DNA from: Dipylidium caninum | Lineage: Eukaryota > Platyhelminthes > Cestoda > Cyclophyllidea > Dipylidiidae | Assembly (NCBI GenBank): GCA_017562135.1 | Contig: QEYB01000143.1 | Location: 43,408 to 107,407 of the forward strand | Reading direction: 5' to 3' | Length of the DNA stretch: 64,000 bases | Part shown: positions 26,601 through 36,139 of the stretch, piece by piece | Numbering within the stretch: the stretch's first letter is position 1 | Layout of the letters: every line of letters begins with the position of its first letter | Notes under the pieces: model-generated | Told to the model about the DNA's origin: nothing | Seen by the model: only the letters and a program-made list of their open reading frames with translations | The model's database searches: none | Translations under genes and position numbers: made by a program

Positions 26601-29600
26601 TTCCAAGTCTACGGCCCATCTGTCGACTATCCCATAAATTGACCAATCGTTCTTCAACGGGCTACTTCATTTACCGTTCGACTGGAGGTATTTGCGGTAG
26701 CGGAAAATTCACCTAAACGATAGACACATGCATGCTGACTTGTACTTACACATTTGCGAATTCAGACGTGTGCACTGGGCTAGTGATCTCGTTAAGTCCT
26801 CCAATGAATCATCGGTGCTTTCTCTCAGCCAAGTTTTGTTAAAAAGCTTTATACAGCACCGATGTCTCATTGAACGTGGACTGGGAAAAGAAAACGGCAA
26901 TACTGAGGTGAATGCGATTGGAGAGGAGAGAGATCGGCAGAAATTGGGCATAGCTGCTTCCACTGTGAAGCAACACCTGTCGAGTGGCTACTTTTACCCT
27001 TTCGCCTGTCCATCTCCATGCTTTCCTGTCCGTGCTCTTACGATGGTCAAGACAAGTGACCCACTGCTAAGTGTTGATACAATTATCCCATGACGAAGAC
27101 ATTGCAACACTGCAATAGCGTACCGCTTAGGCGGCAGAACGTCTACCAGGTCTTCTTTATTTAGACCATTTTACCAAGTCCACTTCATTCCACATCGTTA
27201 AATAGAAGCACATGGGAGACGACTTGCTTCAAATACCGCCGTATAGACTGAAGTAAGTGTCACCATTCTCCACGTTCAGATGTGGTGCTGAAAAAGAAGT
27301 ATGAGTTGGACGACCTCATCTCTGAAACATTGAGGTCCTCTGCCTTTGCATTAACGCTCTGTCAATCGGAGACCGACGTTGACTCCACTTGCTAAACTTA
27401 CACTATGAATAATCATCTCCTGCACTTCAGTCAGTGGTGAAGAGGTTGATGTGCTCCGTCATTCCCTTACTCCCACCGGCACACGCTCTCTCGATGCCGT
27501 TCTTTGGCTAAGTGAAGTCCCAACCAGCACCCACCAAGGTCGACGAGTACGTCGCGGACGACGTCGACAGTCGCCCAACCTAATGCATCGTGGAATAGTT
27601 TGTTTCGATGGTTTTGGCTACAATGGTTCACCCTACATGCACGAGAAGTCCATTTGCACACGCGTGGATTGTGAAGGAGGAGGAGCAGAAGAAGAAGGGA
27701 GGAGAAGAAGAAGTCGAGCTTTCCGCGGTAAACGAGTTGATGAGATGTAAGACTGCGCAGTTACGCAGTTGTGAGTCCACGGACTGACACCGTCGGGTTC
27801 ATCTTGGTGTCTTGGTGAGGGCACCTGCGGTGGCGCCACTGTGTCCTTCAGACGACGATCGCGTGGGATGGGCAACAGAGACTGCCATTTGAGTTGGGGC
27901 GCAGCAGTGGAGGTTTGCAGTACTTGTGATGTTCAGGTTTGACGCCTCAAGTGGGTGTAAATGGGTTGCAAAGACGGCGAGGGCGAGAGAGCCAACGTGT
28001 GCTGTGATGAGTGCCGCCTCAACATCTGCCAACCCGGAGAAGTGGAGACTTTCTTCCACCGAGTCGGTGCTATTTTCATTGCCTACCCTTTGAACTCACA
28101 CCCGTATTAGTCACCACACTACAACTGCTTTCCTGTCATCACCCCACCTCCACCCTGCAATCTCCTCCCCCTTCTCCAACTAATCGCTTCTATGTGCAAG
28201 TTCCGACAAAAACGCCATTAGCATGTGGCATTGGTTGATAGTCTCAGAGGGTGAGGCCTTCGTTGTCTTCACATCCGTCACAGTCTCAAACCACTGCCAA
28301 GCAGCCCGCCGCCACAACTAACGTCTGCGTTGGCCTGCAAGAGCCATCGACGTGGCAGCGTGACTCTGCGCATCCACTCAGCGTACCTCAACGTTGGCAT
28401 GATTGACGAGTGCCGATTTCCATGTAGAGAATCCGATCACAATTTGCATTGCTGAAGGGCGCTTGGGTGGACATGTGGGTTGGATAGCGGACTGAATGCT
28501 AACTTCCCGCGTGGAGCATGGAGTACGGAAGTGAATTCGAAGGTTGCCACCTGTGTTGCTGCTATTTTATGGATTCTATGAGAGTGGGGGGTGGGGTTGG
28601 GGTTGGGGGTTGAGGGAGAGGCTAACCCAAAGTTGTCATTTGTCGTAATACTGCATTGCAACGGCCGTAAGGACGAGTCCATTCCTTCGATTGCCAAACT
28701 TCTATTGGTGTTTCTGCTTTCATCTACTTGGCCAGTTCTTTTTCTCTAGTTTACTTCCCTTTCTGTTGAGAAACATCATTTTCCAACCGTTTATCTAACA
28801 CTCCCCGTCTACCAGTACCCCTCACTTGAAAGCGGTCGAAAAGTCGTCGACTCTCACTATTTCCCCACAAGTTGATCTGACCAGGTAGTTGCTGTCCTTT
28901 TGCATCTGTCTTCTTAGCTTCAAATCGAGTCGATGGCTTCATATTTTCAGCCCCCTGTGCTGTAGCACATCATGTGAACTTGACTTTAATTGACTCATTT
29001 TTCCCCAATTTTCAGACTTATGATGCTTTAGTCCACTTTTAAATTTCCTTTCTTTATATCGTTAGGTTACTCCATTGCTGTCTTCCTCCAACTTATGTCC
29101 ACTTAAACTCTCCCCCAGGAGTTTACTGGAGGCGCGTAATTAGACCCTTTGCACATTCTTCCTGTCTCCGTTTCGACTTTCTTCTTGGAAGTCGACATTC
29201 CCTCTATCTCCTTCATCATCCACACATTGTGGGATTCAAAATCCACCAGTGCTGGCAGTTGCCTCAGATTCCACCATAGGGAAGTGAAGGTGCAACCAGG
29301 CTTACTAGCGCAATGTTTGTTTGTTGACCGGAGCCCTTTCGTGGAAGAGTATATTCGGCACATTCGCACTCTATTTTATTCTATCGGGTGGCAGTCGTGC
29401 ATTTCATGCTACAACATTTTTTCCCCGGTACTTTGGGAATTGGATGAAAAAGAGTTATGTTCCTAGTTTAGGGGTCACCGAAGTGGCAGTGAAGTTGTTG
29501 ACCGAGTAGATCCCTTGAGTGCCCCAGCCTTTGACATGTGACGTCGTATCCCATCAACAACCGCAAATGCCTCTCGAACGTTTAGGGCAGCTGCACTCAG

Positions 29601-32600
29601 TTACGTTCAGACTAGTCCCAGTCGCCATCTTTAACGTTTTTTGTTGTGACCAGGTTATTTCTCATTCACTCGGTCATGTAAGGCCAGTGAATTCGTTTAC
29701 CTCACCCTCCCATTTTGTTGTATGTATGTCTTTGCTTTATTACCCTTTGCATATATCATGAAGCCTCCTTCATCGGTTGCCTTTTCTCCGTTTTCCTCCA
29801 GTCCGAAATCGGGGTCTCTACTTGCCCGGCGCCGTGACAGCGGCCTTCTCCTGCTACCTCACCTATTCCGCTGTCCTCAGTCAACCAAAAAGTGCGTCTA
29901 TTGGAGTTATAACTGCTAAAAACCCTCACTTTGCAGTAATTAAAAAAGAAATCATTTCTCCACCGATTTATCGGATTCTCAACCAATTCAATAGTGTTCT
30001 TACACTAATGCGGATCTTAGGAAGGCTACTTAGGCTTATCTCCCTGTTCCGTCTTCACCCCTCTCTTCACTTACTGAGAAGTCACCTTGGTCTTTCTCCA
30101 TGTACCTGAGACTTGTCAATCTCGCGGTCATTCGCGCATCCATGACCGATCTGCGAATTCTTCGCTGATCTGTGCCGCAGATCTGTTCCAATGTCGTCGC
30201 CACTCACAGAGTCTGGGGGCCATGTTATTTGCTGCGAGACCACTACACTAGTCTTTTTCCTCATTTGTTGCAGCTTATAGCAGGAGGAGTAGCAGTGGAC
30301 GGATGTTCGACAGTGGCAAGTCTTTGCGTTGGTCACTTGGGAAACGTGGGTTCGAGGCGTGCAGGCGGAAGGAACAGAGGCACTAGAGGTTCAGCCAGAG
30401 AGGTGATGTGGACTTTGCATCGCCGTCTGTTCACGAGGGGAAATGCTCGCTCGTTGCAGGTGGTCGTCCTTCCCACTGCTCGTCGTTGGGGACTGTTGTT
30501 GATCTTCGTGTTCGTGTGGCCTCATTCTAACCGGAATGGAGTGTCTGTGTCTCGGGTTGTGTGTGTGTGTGTGTGTGTGTGTGTGGATTTGAATTTGCTC
30601 GTCGACCTGGTCTGAGCAGTCTGCTGGTGAGTGGCCCGGATGAAGACGATTGACTTGGATGGAGGTGACGTAGTGAGGTAGCAATGGGGAAGACGTGGAT
30701 TGTAACCCTCAAATTGGTGATCACTCTTTTCGTGAGATCGGAAGAAGGAGACTAAATGGAGAAAGAGTGCGGTGTGTGTGTGTGTGTATGTGTGTGAGGG
30801 TGCGGGATGTATGGGGATGAGGCGTTGAGTTGTGCACGACTGGGATTAAGCCGGTTGAGTTGAGACAGAACGAGGGCGATATCTAACACGAATGATGTTA
30901 AAATAACCTTTGGCTTGGTCTAATGACACTGGCTCACGCTCACTTTCACGCACTCTTCTTTCTTGGTGTGTTCTCACTCTTCCACGACGACGCGATGCCG
31001 TGTTGAGACTACCGATGACTAGAGTGTGGGGTTGCCTGTTGGGGTGGTGAGGATTCTGATTGTATTTTGGCAATATCGAGCATCCTGGTGTGCACACTTC
31101 ACTTTTACCAACGAAATAACGCGCCTTTTTTCACGCTTGTGTTCTTTTTCGTCATCAACATTTTGATCCAACCAAGTTAACGCATTCATGCATTTCTCCC
31201 TTTCGAGGCCTAAAATCTTATCAATCAAAGCTTCGACTTTCTTCAACCTCGTACGGCTGCGCTCGCGCTTTTATTCACCAAATTCATCCAACTTATATTT
31301 TTCAGGCGTCAATTCGAGGCTTGCCAATTGAAATTCCAAGCTGTCCAATCTTCAAATCTCCGCCACCTTAACAACCGCAGCGAATCACATCTGTTGGCCG
31401 ACAACAATCGTTACACCGCTCTCGATTATATCACCAATACTTGCCTTTCCCGTCTTCGTCCAACAGCCCTCGGCCGCTGGACCACATCTCCGATTTATTC
31501 GCCATATTTGGCATCATCTTCGTGGTCGGTTTCATCCATTGTCTCCAGGTAGTCCTCTCCGCTTCGCAAAAAAGTTGACGGTTCGTTTTCGGAGGGAAGG
31601 TGGGGAACTTTCAGGTAATTTATGCGGCGCTCTGTCGAGTTGCGGACCGCTCTAGCTTAGATAAACGGCTGGAACGTAAATTATGTTTCTCAGAAAGGGA
31701 AGAAACTGGCAAAAGGCCAAATCAAACAGAAAGCACCAATAAGAAGTGTGGCAATTCCAGAGGAATGAATTCGTCCTTACGGCTAATTGCAATGCAGTAT
31801 CATTGACAAATGACAACTTTGGGTTTAGCCTTCCCCCACCCCTAACCCCACCCACGCCACTTGATAAGAATCCATGATGCTGCAATAAGCAGCACACAAG
31901 TTGTGGCAACCTTCGATTACACACCGTACTCCGCCTCGGGAGTTTGCAATCAGTCCGACATGTTTCCACCACGCGTGTTTGAGGTCGGACTGTTCTTAGG
32001 CATTCCAGTCGTCGTCTGCCGCTATATCCAACCCACATGTCCACCCAAGCGCCCTTCAGCAATTGCAAATTGTGATCGGCCAGGCTCTCTACACGCAGAT
32101 AGGCAGTCGTCAATCATGCCAACGTTGAGGTACGCTGAGTGGATGCGCAGAGTCACGCTGCCACGCTCGGTGGCTCTTGCAGGCCAACGCAGACGTTAGT
32201 TGTGGCGGCGGGCTGCTTGGGCAGTGGTTTGAGACTGTGACGGCTGATGTGAAGAACAACGAAGGCCTCAGACCTCTGAGACTATCAACCAATTTCCAAC
32301 ATGCTAATGGCGTTTTTTGTCGGAACTTGCACATAGGAAGCGATTAGTTGGAGAAGGGGGAGGAAGATTGCAGGGTGGAGGTGGGGTGGGGTGGGAGGTG
32401 GACAGGAAAGAAGTTGTAGTGTGGTGACTAATACGATGTGAGTTCAAAGGGTAGGCAATGAAAATAGCACCGACTCGGTGGAAGAAAGGTCTCCACTTCT
32501 CCGGGTTGGAGATGTTGAGGCGGCAACATCACATCACACGTTGGCTCTCTCGCCCTCGGCCGTCTTTGCACCCTTTACACCGACTTGAGGCGTCAAACGA

Positions 32601-35600
32601 CTGAAAACATCACAAGTACTGCAAACCTCCACACCTGCTGGCTTTCCCCAATTTCCACACTGTGGCTCTGTTGCCATTCGCCAGACGCGATCGTCGTCGA
32701 AGGACACGTAGGGCCACGCAGGTGCCTCACCAAGACACCAAGATGAAACCCCGAAGGTGTCAGTCCGTGGACTCACAACTGCGTAACTGCGCAGTCTTAC
32801 ATTCTCATCAAGACTCGTTTACCGCAACCTCTTCTTCTTCTCGACTTCTTCTTCGCTTCTGCTCTCTCCTCTCCTTCCTCCACAATCCACGCGTGTGCAG
32901 ATGGACTTCTCGTGCATGTAGGGTGGTTGGACCACTTTGTAGCCAAGCCATCGAAAACAACTATTCCACGATGCATCATTAGGTTGGGCGACTGTCGACA
33001 GTCGTCCGCGACGTACTGCGTCGACCTCCGGTGGGTGCTTGCGTTGGGACTTCACGTTCTCGCGTTAGCCAAAGAACGGCATCAGAAGAGAGGTGTGCGC
33101 CGGTGGGAGTTAAGGGAATGACGCGAGCACATCAGTCTCGCCCAATTACAATTTTCTTACTTTTTATTTTGGCAGGCTTCTGAAAGTTGGCGACACACCT
33201 CTTTACCCAGTCCTAAGCACTAATACCCAGTCGATTCGTTTTCGCAAGTATACTGAAGTTTTTAAAATTTATCGGTTCTCTTCTCGTGGTCCATGTTTTG
33301 TTCATAAGGGGCCCATCTCGTCCCTTAACGTCCCCAGACAGACTTAAATCTGTGTTGGTCTCTCTTTACCTATAACTTATCTCGCTCTAGGCTGGAGAGT
33401 TTGCGTCTGCGCGTCTCGGAAGCGAAGAAAAGTTTTATAGGGACGGTATTCTCCGCGTTTCAATTCTGTTTCTGCTGCGTGTTCTCAGTTGCCTTATTAT
33501 CTTTACTTTCGTCATGATGCCCCCGCCTTTTCATATCTCTCTCCTACACGCCCATTTTCTTCTCCCTTCTCTAATCGCTTTCTTTTTTACCGAACCAGGT
33601 GCCTATGCTATACCTTCTCTATTATTTTTTAGTTTTTGCGCCGGGCACCTCCCCAAAGCTTAAACGTTTGGGCATTCAAACTCGTCGACAGAAAAATGGT
33701 AATCTTTCATCTTTGCCCCTTTGGATTTTCCACTACTACTTTCTCCCATTGATTCCCCCCTTGTTTACTCCTCTTCTTCCTCCCTGCCTCCTCCCTTCTC
33801 TCCCATTCCGTCCGTATCTTTTTAATCACTTCCGGATTAACATGCGAGCTGGTTGAGGTGAGTATACCGCGACTGATAGTAGTATAGACTCTCGGGGGAG
33901 GGTCGCCATGGCCCAGGACATTCTGAGTGCCATGGTGAATGTTTGGCTTTATTCTGAAGTTTAAAGCCGAATTAGCTCCTGTAATTGTGCCCTTGAGTCG
34001 TTGCGAGGTGTGGAAAAGACAATAATTAATCCCAAGGCTATCGTAGCTGAATGCCAGTTTGTTGCTTTTCCCCTTTTTTTCTTCTTTTCCTTTATCTCTC
34101 AGTTCAGAGTAGTCAGGAGGCAGATGACTCATTCCTGCGGTGTTGGGCAATGGTGGACATTGTTTATTAAATTTCCAACGAAAGGAGGTTATTCTTAATG
34201 TAATAAGGACACTTACCATCTTGAGCGGATAACGGTTTTACTTGGGCAATTTTAGTGGGTTCCTTATGATAAAAGCTCTTATTTCTTTACAATGCTTGTT
34301 GATAAACAAAGTATACATATTATGGCAGTTGACTTCATACTTCTCTTTTCAGAAAAGCCATTGTTCAAAAGTTGCTGGTAGAATTGAAGGAAGGAACAGG
34401 AAGATGCGATAAGAATGGAAAGGGAGAGGGAGCATCCAATAAATCTCACCTCATGGGCTCTCCTCGGCCCTTACTGCATCCTCCGCAAACATACGTTTGT
34501 TTCAGCACGAAAGACGCGCCAAGCGACGCAGAATGGGTATGTTGTGAGGGAAACAAGTTATTCGGCCTTTTTAAACGCCACACCCAATGTAGAGGTGGTT
34601 GAATCCGCGAATCCTTTTCTCTAAATCACCTGAAGGAGAGCCTAGTTAATGAACTCTCACGCTAAAATGGAACAGTTTCGGAAGTCTGGTGGGACAACAA
34701 GTGAAATACTTTTTTAGCTAACTATTTTTACCACCACAACTTGGTGCCTGTCTGGCTTGAAATGATATAGAAATTCCCCTTTTTATTTGAATGGGTCTGC
34801 AATGATTTGACATCAAACTCCTTTCCTAATAGCGCTTGAAATGCTCAAGGAGGTTGCTGATGCAACGAATGCTTCGGAACCCGAGTCTTTTTGTTCTGAA
34901 ACTGATCCTTCATTGACCAAAACCATGGAAGAATCTCTGCGGCGAAAGCCGTTCAAGGAAGAAAATTGCTCGGACCTCACCCGCGCGACTCAAAAACTCT
35001 CTCCAGCCCTCAACGAGTAGTTGAAATCGTAGCAATGGTAAAAAATTAATTATCTTCCGTCTCAACACTCCCCTCTATTTACTCTCAATCGCCGAGTCAT
35101 AACTTCTGTGGGTGGGAAAAGGACGACCATTGTCCGTTTTACGAGGTTCCCCTTCTTCTCCGCCTTATGACCTCACAAGACTATCTTTTCAATGGACGAT
35201 GTGGAGGCTTGCAAAAAAGGCCAGACACGTCACCAATATCTTGCTGGTGACGGAGGTTGCATTTACTACACGAGAACATGAAAAATGGTCTGATTCATAT
35301 GGTAGGCTTTTATGACTAAATCACTGTCATCTTAACTGGCAGTTACTATGGCCACTTTTCTTTGCAGTTCCTTTACCGATGTGCTCCTCCAAAACTATCA
35401 CCACGCGATTTTTATACGGTCTACAACGAGGCCATTTTAACAATCTACTCATTACGCCTGGTTCCAACTTTGATCTTCTGCCTAGCTAGGCCTCTATATG
35501 GCATGGCTCAGCTAACTAATTGGTACAAGTGGTAAAACTTCAAGTCAATTTTACGTCGCTTAATTGCCATGGCACCACTCGTGGGAATAAGTTTTGTACC

Positions 35601-36139
35601 TGTTGACTTGACACGAGCATTGCAAGTGGGGATTGAAGAAAACCCGGCTAGTTTCCAAGCCGTGCATTGCGCGAACCTTGAAAAAGGATGTTTTGAATGC
35701 AAAGCGTTGTGGTTTAGACGAATTTCTATTTTGGCAACAATGACTGTGATGAACGGCTAGAGTAACGTCTCAGTGTTACCTTTGAGTTTAAAGAGAAACA
35801 GGGCAACTTTTTTCTATGTCAAAACCATCTCACACTTAGTCGCAAATTCTTATTTCGTTAATCCTTTTCGATGCCTAAGTCCTGGAAACTTGTCCAGCCT
35901 CAGCGTAAGCTGGATTGATGAATCTTTGCAAACATGTGGATGAAATTGTTCTCGCACGTGGTAGCGCTCTCCTACTCTATCTTCTATTTACCCTCTGTTT
36001 CGCGCCGTTGTACTTCAATCGACGTTTTATCCAAACACCTGCAATCGCCTACATGTTTGATGACAAAAGACCAGAAGATAGTCAAAGTGATCACAAACAA
36101 GAATCCAAGAAAATCTTGCCCACCAGGTGTGAATCTTGA
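23420..36139 (+). CDS. SERINC: Serine incorporator (SERINC/TMS1 family), multi-exon gene
   Basis: SERINC proteins are multi-pass membrane proteins linked to serine incorporation into phosphatidylserine and sphingolipids, and described as lipid scramblases. Landmarks in order: a Cys-rich N-terminus then STSTR and helix 1; EQCV..VGYLAVYRFC; KIHNGLWFWK; a helix ending in FLIDGAYELNERW (family: LIDFAHSWN.RW); NQCALNKMIIYVG (family: C.ENKFFIS.N); RNRGLYLPGAVTAAFSCYLTYS (family: RSGLLQ...TLY.MYLTWS); a Tyr-Ser-bearing helix; a polar loop; YSYAWFHFIFCLA..LTNWY in consensus; and a C-terminal WMK...ALLLYLLF..FAPL. Exons 1-7 join in phase. Exons from about 33.6 kb on carry 1-2 base frameshifts. A complete family member is about 450 residues; about 280 are in intact exons here. 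Intron 6 (4 kb) contains the outer edge of the large inverted repeat. No promoter was identified. An upstream first exon is possible because TTTTAG precedes the ATG. Confidence 0.85.
23647..23828 (+). CDS. SERINC: SERINC exon 2 (GYLAVYRFC helix)
   Basis: It starts after TTTATTTTCAG (intron of 41 bp, 23,606-23,646). It encodes EQCVRFVGYLAVYRFCIP, a membrane helix, and the KIHNG motif, which align with the family's VGYKAVYR.CFA and HNGFW. It ends within the Gly codon (GG|GTACTACT). Confidence 0.85.
23865..23947 (+). CDS. SERINC: SERINC exon 3
   Basis: The 36-bp intron (23,829-23,864) is a multiple of three with no stop, so the frame also stays open if it is not spliced. Removing it gives NGLWFWKCAFIISLW, which aligns without a gap to the family's NGFWFFK and next helix, so the splice is favoured. 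The donor is ACCG|GTATGTATAAG. Confidence 0.85.
23986..24083 (+). CDS. SERINC: SERINC exon 4 (LIDGAYELNERW)
   Basis: It follows a 38-bp intron (23,948-23,985, ending CCCTAG). It encodes VWMSMAVLGGIVFILLQNVF then LIDGAYELNERWF, matching the IWF...FILIQLVLLIDFAHSWN.RW block that is diagnostic of SERINC. I place the donor at GTGTAATC (24,084); GTAATC two bases later is the alternative, but it breaks the phase with exon 5. Confidence 0.9.
24145..24181 (+). CDS. SERINC: SERINC exon 5, 37-bp micro-exon
   Basis: It is bounded by ATTCTTCTCAG and GTGAGTTTT. It encodes VQESQEETLRRI plus one base, which completes a Leu codon with exon 6. This fills exactly the short acidic loop expected between N.RW and the next helix. 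It is too short to find by frame length and is supported by phase on both sides. Confidence 0.75.
25619..25786 (+). CDS. SERINC: SERINC exon 6 (CALNK motif helices)
   Basis: It starts after CCCCTTTCAG and ends CTCTAA|GTGAGT. It encodes two helices around NQCALNKMIIYVG, then ALHPL, matching the family's GC.ENKFFIS.N....SI.P. Intron 5 (24,182-25,618) is 1.4 kb, and intron 6 runs for 4.0 kb across the edge of the inverted repeat. Confidence 0.9.
27448..28798 (+). repeat. Dispersed repeat family E, copy 1 (left arm)
   Basis: It starts GATGTGCTCCGTCATTCCC and ends near the TTATCTA that follows CATCATTTTCCAACCG. It is repeated in reverse at 31,657-33,133, forward at 57,397-59,069 and reverse at 62,100-63,604. 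The copies share a purine-rich tract, a TTACGCAGTT segment and a G-rich end. No transposase or reverse transcriptase frame was seen, and the ends have no clear target-site duplication. It is possibly a non-autonomous element. Confidence 0.75.
28586..28616 (+). repeat. G-run tract (G-quadruplex-like) in repeat E copy 1
   Basis: At least four runs of 3-5 G separated by one to three bases. It is conserved in copy 4 as C-runs at 62,282-62,313, weaker in copy 2 (31,833-31,853), and broken in copy 3. Confidence 0.7.
29802..29891 (+). CDS. SERINC: SERINC exon 7 (left arm, intact)
   Basis: The phase joins exon 6 exactly: A from exon 6 plus TC gives Ile. It encodes RNRGLYLPGAVTAAFSCYLT then YSAVLSQPK, matching the family's RSGLLQ..LITLYTMYLTWSA.S..P. 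The donor is AAAA|GTGCGTC. The next intron (29,892-29,936) is 45 bp, and a likely exon 8 starts at 29,937 (IIKKEIISPP) but soon runs into repeat F, so its end cannot be set. Confidence 0.85.
29975..30949 (-). repeat. Dispersed repeat family F, copy 2 (left arm)
   Basis: Reverse-complement copy of 17,054-18,010. It begins within or just after the probable SERINC exon 8 and lies in the following intron. Its second CA tract is here a pure (GT)n on the + strand. Confidence 0.75.
30558..30585 (+). repeat. (GT)n microsatellite in family F copy 2
   Basis: A pure TG/GT run of about 14 units. The equivalent tract in the right arm (about 60,277-60,296) is shorter and interrupted. Confidence 0.9.
31019..31351 (-). 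pseudogene. BAG-domain-like frame with one in-frame stop
   Basis: BAG domains bind the Hsp70 ATPase domain. On the - strand a frame reads RLDSLEFQLASLELTPEKYK, then LDEFGE, a TAA (31,271-31,273), then KRERSRTRLKKVEALIDKIL and a charged tail. The order LDS(I/L)E, a basic R.R stretch, then LKKVEALIDKI resembles helices 2-3 of the BAG fold. It lies antisense within the SERINC locus and next to repeat F. The right-arm partner (about 59.4-59.7 kb) does not keep the frame. It may be part of a longer repeat rather than a gene. Confidence 0.25.
31657..33133 (-). repeat. Dispersed repeat family E, copy 2 (left arm, inverted)
   Basis: Reverse-complement copy of 27,448-28,798. With copy 1 it forms an inverted pair around SERINC exon 7 and repeat F. 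It is clearly diverged from copy 1, including a longer G-poor version of the C/G-rich tract at 31,833-31,853. Confidence 0.75.
33599..33698 (+). pseudogene. SERINC: SERINC exon for the YSS.R helix (left copy, frameshifted)
   Basis: It lies between TTTACCGAACCAG and AATG|GTAATC. The left reading gives YLLYYFLVFAPGT..K and GIQTRRQK. The right-arm copy reads RYYFIVCAPTLQAKTL and AIQTRRQK. Taken together they suggest a Tyr-Ser-Leu-Arg-Ala-Pro-Thr segment like the family's LLYSSIRTSTN. Neither copy reads through cleanly, so the exon is damaged or miscalled at base level. Confidence 0.5.
34353..34537 (+). CDS. SERINC: Probable SERINC loop exon
   Basis: A hydrophilic open stretch between TCTCTTTTCAG and GAATGG|GTATGTTGTG. 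It encodes KAIVQKLLVELKEGTGRCDK and a Pro-rich tail. Its position, between the YSS.R helix exon and the last helices, fits the variable cytoplasmic loop of SERINC. The right-arm copy (56,030-56,190, - strand) is shifted in frame. Assignment to SERINC rests on order and splice signals, not on sequence conservation. Confidence 0.4.
34833..35016 (+). CDS. SERINC: Probable SERINC acidic loop exon
   Basis: It follows CTTTCCTAATAG and ends at GA|GTAGTTG (in frame, the next codon would be TAG). It encodes LKEVADATNASEPESFCSET and a charged remainder. The mirrored frame on the - strand of the right arm (55,393-55,587) starts with the same MLKEVADATNAS but shifts frame later. No domain is recognised; the place in the gene suggests the acidic cytoplasmic loop. 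Confidence 0.4.
35368..35528 (+). pseudogene. SERINC: SERINC penultimate exon (YSYAWFHF...LTNWY), frameshifted
   Basis: It lies between CTTTGCAG and ACAA|GTGG. The segments EAILTIYS, then IFCLA, then YM, then LTNWYK are all present but in different frames because of extra bases (CATTACG, CCAACTTT, TTTGATC, and an extra GC after TATATG). Allowing for these, the order matches the family's YSYS.FH.M.CLASLY.MMTLTNWY signature. The right copy (54,846-55,014) has its own, different indels and keeps the better donor (GTGAGTAA). Confidence 0.65.
35905..36139 (+). pseudogene. SERINC: SERINC last exon (C-terminal helix), frameshifted
   Basis: One frame reads TMWMKLFSHVVAL-like sequence and continues two bases off as ALLLYLLFTLCFAPLYFNRR. 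Together they match the family C-terminus WVK..SSWVCLLLYVWTL.APL..TSRDF. The break is at AGCGCTCTCC, where the right arm reads AGCTCTCC. After NRRF the left frame runs a further 36 or so residues to TGA at 36,137, whereas the right copy stops soon after RRFI. The exon start is not certain. Confidence 0.65.

Larger units (their letters stand above)
25787..29801 (+). other. SERINC intron 6, containing the outer edge of the inverted repeat and repeat E
   Basis: It begins GTGAGT and ends TTTTCCTCCAG. Up to 27,075 it is single copy in this window; from 27,076 it belongs to the left arm. It holds repeat E (27,448-28,798). A frame at 26,728-27,093 (121 codons) has no recognisable domain and runs across the arm boundary. 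Confidence 0.7.

Noticed and set aside
27448..33133. E pair as terminal repeats of one 5.7 kb transposon
   Set aside because: The interior contains SERINC exon 7 in correct order and phase, so the two E copies are better seen as separate insertions in introns.
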